DNA of 64,000 bases from Aldehydirespirator sp965220645. GTDB lineage: Bacteria > Actinomycetota > Acidimicrobiia > Acidimicrobiales > Aldehydirespiratoraceae. The DNA is taken from assembly GCA_965220645.1 (NCBI GenBank), contig OZ244836.1:496001-560000 (forward strand), written 5' to 3'. Below, in pieces: positions 9,471-17,772 of the stretch. A program made the translations under genes and the position numbers. Position 1 is the first letter of the stretch. The number at the start of each line of letters is the position of its first letter. A model generated the notes under the pieces. That model had not been told where the DNA came from. It made no database searches and saw only the letters and a program-made list of their open reading frames with translations.

Positions 9471-10382
9471 ATGGCGCGAATCGATTTGGTGCATCCGGAC
9501 AATGTCGAGGGGCCTTGGTTCGTTGACACTCGCTGCATCCGGTGCGACGCGGCCCGGCATTGGGCGCCGGGGCTGATCGACATGGACGAGGGCGGGCTCT
9601 CCTTTGTGGCCCGCCAGCCCGAGAATGCCGAGGAGGCCGCCGCTTTGTGGCGGGCCGCGGTGGCCTGCCCGACGCAGTCGATCGGGACCACCGAGTCCCG
9701 GCGCCCGCCCGAACCGGCGTTCCCGTTCGAGTTGACGCCCGGCGTGTACGCCCTGGGGCACAACACCCGGGAGTCGTTCGGCGCCCACTCGTACCTGGTG
9801 CCCCGGCCCGGCGGGAACCTGATGACCGACTCGCCCCGATACACCCGCGGCCTGGCTGAGCTCGTCGATGATCTCGGCGGGGTGCGCCATGTGCTGTTGA
9901 GCCACCGAGACGACGTCGCCGACGCCGATCGCTGGGCCGACCGGTACGGCGCCGAGGTCTGGATCCACGAAGCCGACGCCGACGCCGCGCCGTATGCCAC
10001 CGCGCTGTTCGAGGGCGACGAGTCAACCCAGACCGCGCCGGGTGTGGTGACTGTCCCGGTGCCCGGCCACACCGAGGGGTCCGTCGCATTCCATGTGGAT
10101 GACCGGTGGCTGTTCACTGGCGACACCTTGCACTGGAACCACCGGCGCGGCGAGCTCGACGTGTTCGCCGGGGCGATGTTCCACTCGTGGAAGGCGCTGG
10201 CCGGCGCGATCGACCGGCTGGCGGAGTTGCAGGTGGAGTGGGTGTTCCCGGGCCACGGCAACTGGCACAACATCGGCGCGGCTACCTACGCGGAGCAGAT
10301 GAGCCGGCTGGGATCGGACATGCGCGAGATCGGCCGCGCTGGCTGGGAATCCAGGCCGGACGCCGCCTACGACTGGTACTAG
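9471..10382 (+). CDS. Metallo-beta-lactamase-fold protein with N-terminal ferredoxin domain
   Basis: A 303-residue protein. Residues 15-70 resemble a single-cluster ferredoxin (Cys22, Cys25 and the late Cys66-Pro67); the third position expected for Cys is Ala28. The MBL domain follows, with LLSHRDDVADADRW in place of the textbook HxHxDH, then PGHTEGSV, FTGDTLHW and FPGHGN. HxDD is usual for this MBL-ferredoxin family. Start ATG at 9471 follows a -10 box by six bases. It heads the Rieske cluster, so it could be an electron-transfer or hydrolytic helper for it. Function unknown. Confidence 0.85.
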   Translation: MARIDLVHPDNVEGPWFVDTRCIRCDAARHWAPGLIDMDEGGLSFVARQPENAEEAAALWRAAVACPTQSIGTTESRRPPEPAFPFELTPGVYALGHNTRESFGAHSYLVPRPGGNLMTDSPRYTRGLAELVDDLGGVRHVLLSHRDDVADADRWADRYGAEVWIHEADADAAPYATALFEGDESTQTAPGVVTVPVPGHTEGSVAFHVDDRWLFTGDTLHWNHRRGELDVFAGAMFHSWKALAGAIDRLAELQVEWVFPGHGNWHNIGAATYAEQMSRLGSDMREIGRAGWESRPDAAYDWY

Positions 10383-10447
10383 GTCGCGGTCAGCGACGCG
10401 CCACTGTGGCTGCGGCGCGGGCTTGGACTGGTCGCCGGGCACGGGAG

Positions 10448-10459
10448 TAGGGTCGCGGT
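10448..10459 (+). promoter_or_regulatory. TAGGGT -10 box for a leaderless Rieske transcript
   Basis: TAGGGT (10448-10453) stands six bases before the GTG start at 10460. No ribosome site is present. This would give a secondary, leaderless promoter 77 bases after the MBL/ferredoxin gene. Confidence 0.5.
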
Positions 10460-11638
10460 GTGATCGCGGACATCGAGCACGAGCCTGTCGTGGAGCGTCT
10501 GCGGCGCAGGGTAGGCGAGACGGCCGGGCTGGTCGACGCCCCGCTCGACAGCCCGATGCTGCAGCCCTACGAGGTCTACGACCAGGACCTGTTCGACCTG
10601 GAGATGGTGCGGGTCTTCGCCCGCTCCTGGGTGTGGCTGGGCGACACCGAGGACCTGACCGAGCCCGGCGACTTCATCACCGGGACCATCGGCTACCAGC
10701 CGGTGATGGTCATCCGCCAGGAGGACGGCTCCGTCCGGGGATTCCTCAACAACTGCCGCCACAGGGCCTCCGGGCTGCTGTACGAGCCGGCCGGCAACTG
10801 CGGCAAGACCATGACCTGCCCGTACCACAACTGGGCCTACAACATCGACGGGCGCCTGATCGGCATTCCCGACCGGGCCCGCATGTACCCCGACGATCTG
10901 CCCACCTCCGACTACGGGCTGGCGCCGATCCGCATCGAGGTGGCCTGGGACAAGCTCGTGTTCGGCTGCCTGTCCCGCAAGGCGCCGCCGTTCCGGGAGT
11001 GGATCGCCCCGCTGGCCGAGCGGTACGACCTCTACAAGTTCGGCACCTTCACCCGCTACTACCGGGAGTTGGACGAGACCTACCCCATCAACTGGAAGGC
11101 CTTCGCCGAGAACTCCAACGACGATTACCACGTCCGCTTCGTGCACCGGCGCCTCAACCGGTTCCGCAAGCAGATGGACACCATCGTGCGTTTCGAGGGC
11201 CGCACCTGCAGCGGCTTCAAACCCCACGCCGACGAAGAGGACGCCACCGGAGGGCGAGACGATCTCACGCCCGAGCAGCTCCGGGGCCACTACGCCGACT
11301 TCATCTACCCCAACCTCACCCCTCTGCCCTACCCCACGCAGCTGATCCTGGTGCGGGCCGACCCCATCGCACCCGACCGCACCCGGCTGTTCAGCCGCGT
11401 CTACGGACTCAACAAGTCGCCGGAGGAGCAGGACTTCGAGTTGGATCGTCTGGCCGTCACAAACCTCGAGGACACCACCATGGTGACCAAGTTGATGAAG
11501 AACCTTCGCTCTCCGTTCTACCGGGTCGGGCCACCCTCGACCTGGGAGGGCCGGGCCGCCCACGTGATGAAGCTGGTGCGGGCCGACGTGGCCACCCCGT
11601 TGGCTGACGACGAGTTCGCCGGTCCGGTCGACGGCTAA
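10460..11638 (+). CDS. Rieske non-heme iron oxygenase, large (alpha) subunit
   Basis: A 392-residue aromatic-ring-hydroxylating-type alpha subunit. The Rieske [2Fe-2S] site is Cys99/His101 (CRHRASG) and Cys120/His123 (CPYHNW). The catalytic iron site is ENSNDDYHVRFVH with Asp221, His224 and His229. Start is GTG at 10460. It activates O2 to hydroxylate an organic substrate, taking electrons through a reductase that is not found in the window. The matching small subunit appears two genes later, after an aldolase. Substrate cannot be told. Confidence 0.92.
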   Translation: MIADIEHEPVVERLRRRVGETAGLVDAPLDSPMLQPYEVYDQDLFDLEMVRVFARSWVWLGDTEDLTEPGDFITGTIGYQPVMVIRQEDGSVRGFLNNCRHRASGLLYEPAGNCGKTMTCPYHNWAYNIDGRLIGIPDRARMYPDDLPTSDYGLAPIRIEVAWDKLVFGCLSRKAPPFREWIAPLAERYDLYKFGTFTRYYRELDETYPINWKAFAENSNDDYHVRFVHRRLNRFRKQMDTIVRFEGRTCSGFKPHADEEDATGGRDDLTPEQLRGHYADFIYPNLTPLPYPTQLILVRADPIAPDRTRLFSRVYGLNKSPEEQDFELDRLAVTNLEDTTMVTKLMKNLRSPFYRVGPPSTWEGRAAHVMKLVRADVATPLADDEFAGPVDG

Positions 11639-11644
11639 CCGCCG

Positions 11645-12457
11645 ATGCCTGACCGATCCCCTATGGCCTCCGCGGTGACAGCCGGAAAGCTGCGCCGGGC
11701 CCGGCATCTATTCCGGGCCGACGGCCGGGCCGTGTTCGTGGCCATGGACCATCCCGCCTACCTGGGCGCAGGCGTCAGCGCGGCTGCAGCCGAATCCATC
11801 GGCTCAGCCCGCCCCGACGGCGTCCTGGCCACCTGGCATCTGGCCCGGTCCCGCCCCGAGGCCTTCGCCGGATCGGGCCTGATCCTCAGAGTCGACGGAG
11901 GGATATCCGACTTGGGTGACCCCCCGGCTGCCGACACCACTTCGCTGCTGTACTCGGCGGAGCAGGCACTGATGCTCGGGGCCGACGCCGTGGTGATCAT
12001 GGTGTTCCCCGGTACGCCCGACGAGGAGCGCTCGCTGGGGCGGTTGGCCCGTCTGGCCGCCGAGTGCGAGCAGCTCGGGCTGCCCGTGATGGCCGAGTCG
12101 ATACCGGGCGGCTGGCCCCGAACCGTCGAATGGAACGCCGAGAACGTGGGTCGCGGCGCCCGCATCGCGGTCGAACTCGGCGCCGACATCGTCAAGACGG
12201 TCTGCCCCGGCCCGGCCGAGGAGTTCGCCGCGGTGGCCGAAGCCTGCCCGGCGCCGGTCGTCGCGCTGGGCGGCCCCAAGGTTGACGACGAGGACCAGGT
12301 GGTGGCGCTGGCCCGCGGCGTCGTCACCGCCGGCGGCGCGGGCGTGGCCTTCGGCCGCAACGTCTGGGGCTCCGACGACCCTGCCGCGCTGGTGGCCCGC
12401 CTGCTGGAAGCCGTGCACGGCGCCCCGAGCGCCGGCCCGGCCGAGGAATCCTGCTGA
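11645..12457 (+). CDS. Class I (DeoC/LsrF/Fba-type) aldolase
   Basis: A 270-residue TIM-barrel aldolase. It shows the DHP motif (35-37), the expected Schiff-base lysine in ADIVKTVCPG (Lys184), and the phosphate-loop-like GGAGVAFGRNV near the C terminus, all features of the LsrF/FbaB family. It starts six bases after the Rieske alpha stop and its stop overlaps the beta-subunit start (TGATG). A role in carbon-carbon cleavage of the oxidised product fits the context. The phosphate group is normally needed in this family, so a non-phosphorylated substrate would be unusual. Confidence 0.85.
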   Translation: MPDRSPMASAVTAGKLRRARHLFRADGRAVFVAMDHPAYLGAGVSAAAAESIGSARPDGVLATWHLARSRPEAFAGSGLILRVDGGISDLGDPPAADTTSLLYSAEQALMLGADAVVIMVFPGTPDEERSLGRLARLAAECEQLGLPVMAESIPGGWPRTVEWNAENVGRGARIAVELGADIVKTVCPGPAEEFAAVAEACPAPVVALGGPKVDDEDQVVALARGVVTAGGAGVAFGRNVWGSDDPAALVARLLEAVHGAPSAGPAEESC

Positions 12458-13020
12458 TGGGCCCGTCGGCAGCGTCGGTCGTGGACGATGGTCTGTACCA
12501 GCGCCTCGCGGACATGGCGTCCGCAGATTCGGCCGAGCGCGGCCCCGGCCACCCCGACCTGCGTCCCGCGGTTGAGCAGGCCCTCTACCACGAGGCCCGC
12601 CTGCTGGACGACCGCCAGTACCGGGCCTGGCTGGAGAGGTTCACCGAGGACTGCATCTACTGGATCCCCCTCGATCCCGTCGCCGACCCCCGCACGAAGA
12701 TCTCGTACCTGCTCGACGACCGCCGCCGCATGGCCGACCGCATCGGACTGCTCGAGACCGGGTGGGCCCACGCCCAGGAACCACCGTCGCGGACTTGCCG
12801 CACGCTGTCGAACGTCGAGGCTTGGCCGCTGGATGGCGGCGACACGCTGGCCCGCTGTTCGACGGTGGTATGGGAGCACCGCAAGGACCGCTTGACCCCG
12901 TTCGCGAGCCACAACAACTACGTGCTGGCCTCGTTGGGCGACGGCTGGGCCATCAGGTACAAGATCGTTCGCCTGGTGGACCGCTCCGGCGATGTCCGCA
13001 AGTTCTCGTTCGTCTTATAG
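12457..13020 (+). CDS. Rieske oxygenase small (beta) subunit
   Basis: A 187-residue NTF2/SnoaL-fold protein like the beta subunits of ring-hydroxylating dioxygenases. Typical signs are the early EQALYHEARLLDDRQYRAWL, YWIPL, and the C-terminal DRSGDVRKFSFVL ending. It has no metal site and stabilises the alpha3-beta3 oxygenase. It overlaps the aldolase stop by one base and is followed eight bases later by a second alpha subunit, so it may serve either or both. Confidence 0.9.
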   Translation: MGPSAASVVDDGLYQRLADMASADSAERGPGHPDLRPAVEQALYHEARLLDDRQYRAWLERFTEDCIYWIPLDPVADPRTKISYLLDDRRRMADRIGLLETGWAHAQEPPSRTCRTLSNVEAWPLDGGDTLARCSTVVWEHRKDRLTPFASHNNYVLASLGDGWAIRYKIVRLVDRSGDVRKFSFVL

Positions 13021-13028
13021 GTGCAGCC

Positions 13029-14342
13029 ATGAACGCTCTTGACTCTCTGATACAGCCCCACCGGGTCCACCGCTCGCTCTACACCGACCCGGAAATCTTC
13101 GTCGCCGAGATGGAGAGGATCTTCGGCGGCGCCTGGGTGTATCTGGCCCACGAGAGCCAACTGCCCGACCCGAACGACTTCATCACCGCCCGGATGGGCC
13201 TTCGCTCCCTGATCCTCACCCGCGACGGGGACGGCCGGCTCCACGCACTGTTCAACCGCTGCGCGCATCGCGCCTCGACCGTGTGCCAGTCCGAGTGCGG
13301 GTCCGCTCGGCGCTTCCAGTGCTCCTACCACGGGTGGACGTACTCGAACCGGGGTGAGCTGGTCAACGTGCCCTTCCTCGAGGGGTACCCGCCTGAATTC
13401 GACAAGGCCGACCACGGCCTGGCCCTTCTCCCGCGTCTGGGCACCTACCGGGGCCTGATCTTCGGCACGCTCAACCCGGACGCGCCCAGCCTGGCCGAAT
13501 GGCTCGGGCCGGCCGGACCCCTCATCGACGAGTTCGTGGGCCGCTCACCGACGGGTCGCATAGAGGTGCGCAACTGCCAGCGGATGATCTATCGGGGGAA
13601 CTGGAAGCTGGCCTGGGACAACGCCGGCGACGGGCTGCACCCGACGTTCGCCCATCGCAGCTTCCTGGTGCTCAACGAGCGCCAGCACGGCGGTTCCCAC
13701 TCGCTGTCGCAGTTCAAGGCCAGCCCCGACGACACCGGCATGTACGGCCTGGACCTGGGCAACGGCCACATGTTCGTGGACCAGCGTCCCGGCCTGCGGC
13801 AATCCTTCTGGGAGACGCAGCGGCCGGTTCCGGGCCGGGAGTGGTACGAGGACCGCATAGCGGAGCGCTTCGGAGACGAGGCGGCCGCCCTGTTGGAGAT
13901 GGCGCCGGGATCGATGGTGAACCTGTCGATCTTCCCGAACCTGCTCATCAAGGGCAACACCCTTGAAACGGTGGATCCCCTGAGCGTGGGCGAGACCCGG
14001 CTGCACACCTGGGTCGTCGCCGCCGAGGGGGCGCCCGAGGAGGTGAACGTCCTTCGGATGCGGATCGCCGAGGACTTCCCCAGCCTCGGCAACCCCGACG
14101 ACCTGGAGATATTCGAGCGATGCCAGGAGGGTCTGGCCATACCTGAGGTGGAGTGGGTGGACATGAGCAAGGGGCTCGGGCACGAGGCCGAGGAGGTCAC
14201 CGCCGACGGTGTGAGGCGGGGACCGGTGACCCACGAGGGGCCGATGCGGGGCTACCTGCGGGCCTGGCTCGAGCTGATGTCGGCTGATTTGAAGCTCACG
14301 GTGGCCCGCTCGGGCGAGGCCGGCTTCGAGAAGGCCGGATGA
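13029..14342 (+). CDS. Second Rieske non-heme iron oxygenase alpha subunit
   Basis: A 437-residue alpha subunit clearly different from the first. Rieske ligands are Cys78/His80 (CAHRAS) and Cys98/His101 (CSYHGW); the catalytic iron site is DNAGDGLHPTFAH with Asp201, His204 and His209. The ATG at 13029 lies eight bases after the beta gene. The 3' end overlaps the DUF1989 gene as ATGA. Two alpha genes around one beta gene suggest either two oxygenation steps or alternative alpha partners. Confidence 0.92.
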   Translation: MNALDSLIQPHRVHRSLYTDPEIFVAEMERIFGGAWVYLAHESQLPDPNDFITARMGLRSLILTRDGDGRLHALFNRCAHRASTVCQSECGSARRFQCSYHGWTYSNRGELVNVPFLEGYPPEFDKADHGLALLPRLGTYRGLIFGTLNPDAPSLAEWLGPAGPLIDEFVGRSPTGRIEVRNCQRMIYRGNWKLAWDNAGDGLHPTFAHRSFLVLNERQHGGSHSLSQFKASPDDTGMYGLDLGNGHMFVDQRPGLRQSFWETQRPVPGREWYEDRIAERFGDEAAALLEMAPGSMVNLSIFPNLLIKGNTLETVDPLSVGETRLHTWVVAAEGAPEEVNVLRMRIAEDFPSLGNPDDLEIFERCQEGLAIPEVEWVDMSKGLGHEAEEVTADGVRRGPVTHEGPMRGYLRAWLELMSADLKLTVARSGEAGFEKAG

Positions 14343-14998
14343 CCTCACAGGGAGCCGCCGGTGTCCAGCCGGTCGGGCGGGTCCTGCGGGAGGTGGTCGT
14401 GCCCCGCTGTGAGGGCCGGGCGGTGGAAGTACGGGCCGGGCAGGTGCTCAGGATCGTGGCGCTGGACGGGCCCCAGGTGGCCGATTCGACGTTCCTGGCC
14501 CTCGACAACCCCCGCGAGGGCTATCACGCCGGCCAGACGGTGGCCCTCAACATGCTGGCCGGAACGGGGACCATGCGGCGGATCACCACGTTGTGGTCGC
14601 GCCCGCCCTATGAGCGACCCATGCTGACCGTCGTCGACGACCCGGTCGGCGTTCACTTCGCCTGGAACGGCGGCCGCTGCTCGGCCGGCGTCTACACCAT
14701 CCGCGACGGCATCGAGTCGGATCACCGGACCTGCCAGGGCAATCTGGAGGAGGCCGTGAGGCCCTGGGGGGTGGACCCGGATCTGATACCGGACGTGTTC
14801 AACGTGTTCATGTACACCGACGTGGAGGACGAGCAGCGTCTCGTGTTCCGGGAGTCGCCCGCGGCCGCCGGTGACTACATCGACCTGAGGGCCGAGATCG
14901 ACGTGCTGGCCGCGGTGTCGGCCTGCCCCAGCGAGACGTCCGCGTCCAATGGCGGCGAACCGAAACGCATAGGCCTCGAAGTTCGGGAAGGGAAGTGA
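14339..14998 (+). CDS. DUF1989 (urea carboxylase-associated) family protein
   Basis: A 219-residue protein of the DUF1989 family, which often accompanies urea carboxylase or amine catabolism genes. Family-like features are QVADSTFLALDNPREGYHAGQT near residues 45-65, the FNVFMYTDV segment, and the CPSETSASNGGEP ending. It overlaps the second Rieske alpha gene by four bases. Biochemical role is not established; possible metal-binding cupin-like protein. The pairing with Rieske oxygenases hints at a nitrogen-containing substrate. Confidence 0.8.
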   Translation: MTSQGAAGVQPVGRVLREVVVPRCEGRAVEVRAGQVLRIVALDGPQVADSTFLALDNPREGYHAGQTVALNMLAGTGTMRRITTLWSRPPYERPMLTVVDDPVGVHFAWNGGRCSAGVYTIRDGIESDHRTCQGNLEEAVRPWGVDPDLIPDVFNVFMYTDVEDEQRLVFRESPAAAGDYIDLRAEIDVLAAVSACPSETSASNGGEPKRIGLEVREGK

Positions 14999-15056
14999 CG
15001 CCGGTGCCCGAGACCGGCCGCGAGCAGAGCAAGAATCGGTAAGGGAGGTAGCTGCG

Positions 15057-15362
15057 ATGGTGAGGATGGTTCGCAAGGCCCAGGTCGATTCCAGCGATGG
15101 GGCCAGGGTGCGGCAGTGGATCGAGCGCTACACCGGCTACATGGCCGCGGCCGACCCCGACCAGGTGACGGTCACCTCGTGGATGGAGGCCTACGGTGCC
15201 TACGGCAAGGTGTACTGGATGATCGACGCTCCGAGCCTGGCTGTGCTCGACCAGTTCCTGGAGCGCCTGCCCACCGAGGAGGCATACCGGGAGATCCTCA
15301 AGGCGGGCAGCGAGTTCTTCGTTTCCGGCCAGACCAGCGACCAACTGCTCAAAGAGGTCTGA
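15057..15362 (+). CDS. Small alpha/beta-barrel (ABM-like) protein
   Basis: A 101-residue protein with a good AGGGAGG ribosome site at 15042-15048. The pattern of alternating helices and strands, aromatic residues (YGKVYWMID) and length resemble dimeric alpha/beta-barrel proteins such as small monooxygenase-like or EthD-like helpers. No catalytic motif can be named. It is separated by 58 bases from the DUF1989 gene and sits four bases before the MFS gene. Confidence 0.72.
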   Translation: MVRMVRKAQVDSSDGARVRQWIERYTGYMAAADPDQVTVTSWMEAYGAYGKVYWMIDAPSLAVLDQFLERLPTEEAYREILKAGSEFFVSGQTSDQLLKEV

Positions 15363-15366
15363 CTCC

Positions 15367-16575
15367 GTGATCCGTCGGGCCGGCGCGTCGCCGCGCCGGG
15401 ACACCGACCGCGATCTGTTGCCCTTCCAGTTGCTGATGGGCGTGACGGCCGGCGGCATCGGCGGGATCGTCACCATCCTCGGCGAGTTGCGCGACGAGTT
15501 TGGCTTCAGCGGGACCGGGATCGGCATCATGGTGGCCAGCGGCTTCGTGGCCGCCTTCGTGTCTCAAGTGACCCTGGCCCGGATGGCCGATGTGGGCCAC
15601 GCCCGGATGATGGCCACCGCCGGGATCGCGCTCAGCGCGGCGGCCATGCTGATGATGGTCTTCGCAAAGAACCTTGAGGTGTGGGTGCTGAGCCGGGCAG
15701 CCCTGGGATTTGCGGGGGGCCTAATCCTTCCAGGGGTGCGCAGGGCGGCCTCGGTGCGAGATCCGGCCCGAGCGGGCGAGAACCTCGGCCGGATGGTGGT
15801 GGCCGAGACCACGGGGTTCATCTTCGGGCCCTCCTTGACCGCCCTCCTGGTGTGGGTCGGCGGGATCCGTTTGCCGTTCGCGGTGTTCGCCGCCGCCATG
15901 CTGCTGTTCTTGCCGGTGGCGATGCGACTGCCCCCCGACCGCGGCCTTCTCGACGTCTCGGGGCGGGCGACATCGTTCGACCTCCTGCGGGGCAGGCGCC
16001 TGCAGGGAGCGCTGATCATCGTCGGCGGTTACTTCATGATGATCGGCGCCTGGGAGGCCGTGCTGCCGGTGATGTTCGCCGACCGGGGCGCCGGCGCCGC
16101 CCTGACCGGCATCACGTTCACGATGGTCGCGCTGCCGATAATGCTGGTGGGCACCCGGGCCGGACGGCTGGCCGACCGCGTGGGGCCAGTGCGGGTGACG
16201 ATGGCCGGGCTCATCGCGGTGAGTCTGAGCACGATGACCCTCGGTGTGATTCCCGGTGTCATCCCGATAGCGGGCGTGATGATGCTGGTGGGCTTCGCCG
16301 ACGGCTACGGCTTCACCGCCGCCCACGCGGTGGTGGCCCGGGCCGTGTCCGAGCAGCGCCAGGCGGCCGCCCTGGGCCTGATGGGCGCGGCCGAGGTGGC
16401 GGGGGCCGCCGTGGCGGCGCTTCCGGCGGCCTGGATGTACGACAGTCTCGGGTCCGGGCCGACCTGGCTTGCTGTCGGCGTGTCGGTGCTGGTGCTCGTC
16501 GTGGCGGGCTGGCTGCGCATCCGAGGCACCGTCCCGGCCTCGGGCCCCGACGCGCCGGTGCAGCGGCCGCAATAG
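15367..16575 (+). CDS. Major facilitator superfamily transporter
   Basis: A 402-residue protein with about twelve hydrophobic segments. The loop 2-3 motif is degenerate (LARMADVGHARMM), as is the loop 8-9 copy (GTRAGRLADRVGPVR). Start is GTG at 15367, four bases after the previous stop. As the last gene of the Rieske cluster it probably imports the substrate or exports an intermediate. The specificity cannot be predicted. Confidence 0.88.
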   Translation: MIRRAGASPRRDTDRDLLPFQLLMGVTAGGIGGIVTILGELRDEFGFSGTGIGIMVASGFVAAFVSQVTLARMADVGHARMMATAGIALSAAAMLMMVFAKNLEVWVLSRAALGFAGGLILPGVRRAASVRDPARAGENLGRMVVAETTGFIFGPSLTALLVWVGGIRLPFAVFAAAMLLFLPVAMRLPPDRGLLDVSGRATSFDLLRGRRLQGALIIVGGYFMMIGAWEAVLPVMFADRGAGAALTGITFTMVALPIMLVGTRAGRLADRVGPVRVTMAGLIAVSLSTMTLGVIPGVIPIAGVMMLVGFADGYGFTAAHAVVARAVSEQRQAAALGLMGAAEVAGAAVAALPAAWMYDSLGSGPTWLAVGVSVLVLVVAGWLRIRGTVPASGPDAPVQRPQ

Positions 16576-16605
16576 TCCAGGCTCGCGACCGGTGACCCGG
16601 CGCCG

Positions 16606-17709
16606 TCACAGACCGGGGAAGTCTCGCTTGGGGATCATGCAGTGGACGCCCTTGACGCCGTTCACCACCTGAGTCACCTCGAAGTCGGCCGCGCAACTCA
16701 GGTACGTATAGGCGATGTGGCGGGGCAGGCCCAGCCGGCTCTCGCAGAAGCGCAGGGCCTCGCGGACCGCTTCCCGCATCGCCTCGTTGAGATCGGTGTG
16801 AAGCCCGATCGGCACCCAGTGGTCTGCGGTCTCGCCCATGGGGTTCTCTATCAGCCCGCATGCCCGCCGGGCTTCGGGGCCTCGCAACACCGACAAGCGC
16901 AGGTTGGTCCGCAGCGAGCCCTCCAGCGCGGTTAGCGCCACTTCGCCGTTGCCCTGCGCGAAGTGCGGATCGCCCACCGCGAAGCCGGCCCCGGGCGTCT
17001 GCACCGGCAAGTACAGGGTCGTGCCGCTCACGAGGTGCTTGACGTCGAGGTTGCCGCCATGGCGGCCCGGAGGGCGGGTGGCGACAGGCTCTGCGGTGTC
17101 GGACGCGACCCCGATCATGCCCAGGAAGGGGGCGATCGGGTACCGCACGGCACGGCCGCCGGTGTAGCGCAGCACGGCCGTGCCCTCGCCGGCGTCGCCC
17201 TCTACTTCGGTGAACACCGACACGGTGCCACCGGGCGCGCCGGGCGTGAGCGTGCCGGCCGGCTCGGTCCCGTCGGGCATCTCGCCTTCCAGCGCTCCCA
17301 GGCCGTGGCGGTTGGAGGTGACGCCGTAGGGCACTCGCAGAGCGAAGGCCAGCATGTCCACCTGCAGCAGATCGCCGGGTTCGGCTCCCTGGACCTCGAT
17401 GGGTCCGGTCACCACGTGCGGGCCGTCGACGCCGAAGGTGTGGGGCACGTCGCGGGCCAGCTCCAGCGCGTCGATGAGCACATCGCCGCCGTCGACGCCC
17501 CGGGCGCCGAAGAACGCGGCGGGATCGCGGCCCTGGTCCTCCAGGATCCCCTCGTGCGACAGGGTGTCGACCGTTACCACGGCGCCATCGGCCACCGACA
17601 GAACCGGGTCGGTGAGCCGGTTCGGCCACCAACCCCACCGGCAGGTCTCCGGGGTGACCGGGAGGTAGTGGTCGCCGTCGATGCGGCCTTTTCCCGGATT
17701 CAGTATCAA
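16606..17709 (-). CDS. Acetamidase/formamidase family amidohydrolase
   Basis: A 367-residue protein of the FmdA/AmdA family. Typical blocks are HYLPVTPETCRWGWW near the N terminus, GPIEVQGAEPGDLLQVD, GGNLDVKHLVSGTTLYLPV, and GDPHFAQGNGEVALTALE. It hydrolyses small amides to acid and ammonia. The annotated start is TTG at 17709; a slightly later start is possible. It converges with the MFS gene (30-base gap) and is divergent from the amidohydrolase, with only 63 bases between them. Confidence 0.9.
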   Translation of the reverse strand: MILNPGKGRIDGDHYLPVTPETCRWGWWPNRLTDPVLSVADGAVVTVDTLSHEGILEDQGRDPAAFFGARGVDGGDVLIDALELARDVPHTFGVDGPHVVTGPIEVQGAEPGDLLQVDMLAFALRVPYGVTSNRHGLGALEGEMPDGTEPAGTLTPGAPGGTVSVFTEVEGDAGEGTAVLRYTGGRAVRYPIAPFLGMIGVASDTAEPVATRPPGRHGGNLDVKHLVSGTTLYLPVQTPGAGFAVGDPHFAQGNGEVALTALEGSLRTNLRLSVLRGPEARRACGLIENPMGETADHWVPIGLHTDLNEAMREAVREALRFCESRLGLPRHIAYTYLSCAADFEVTQVVNGVKGVHCMIPKRDFPGL

Positions 17710-17772
17710 CGTCGTACCACGCTGCTCACCCGCTGATTCTCGCGCGAGCCCCTGCGCCTATGCTCGGTCGCG

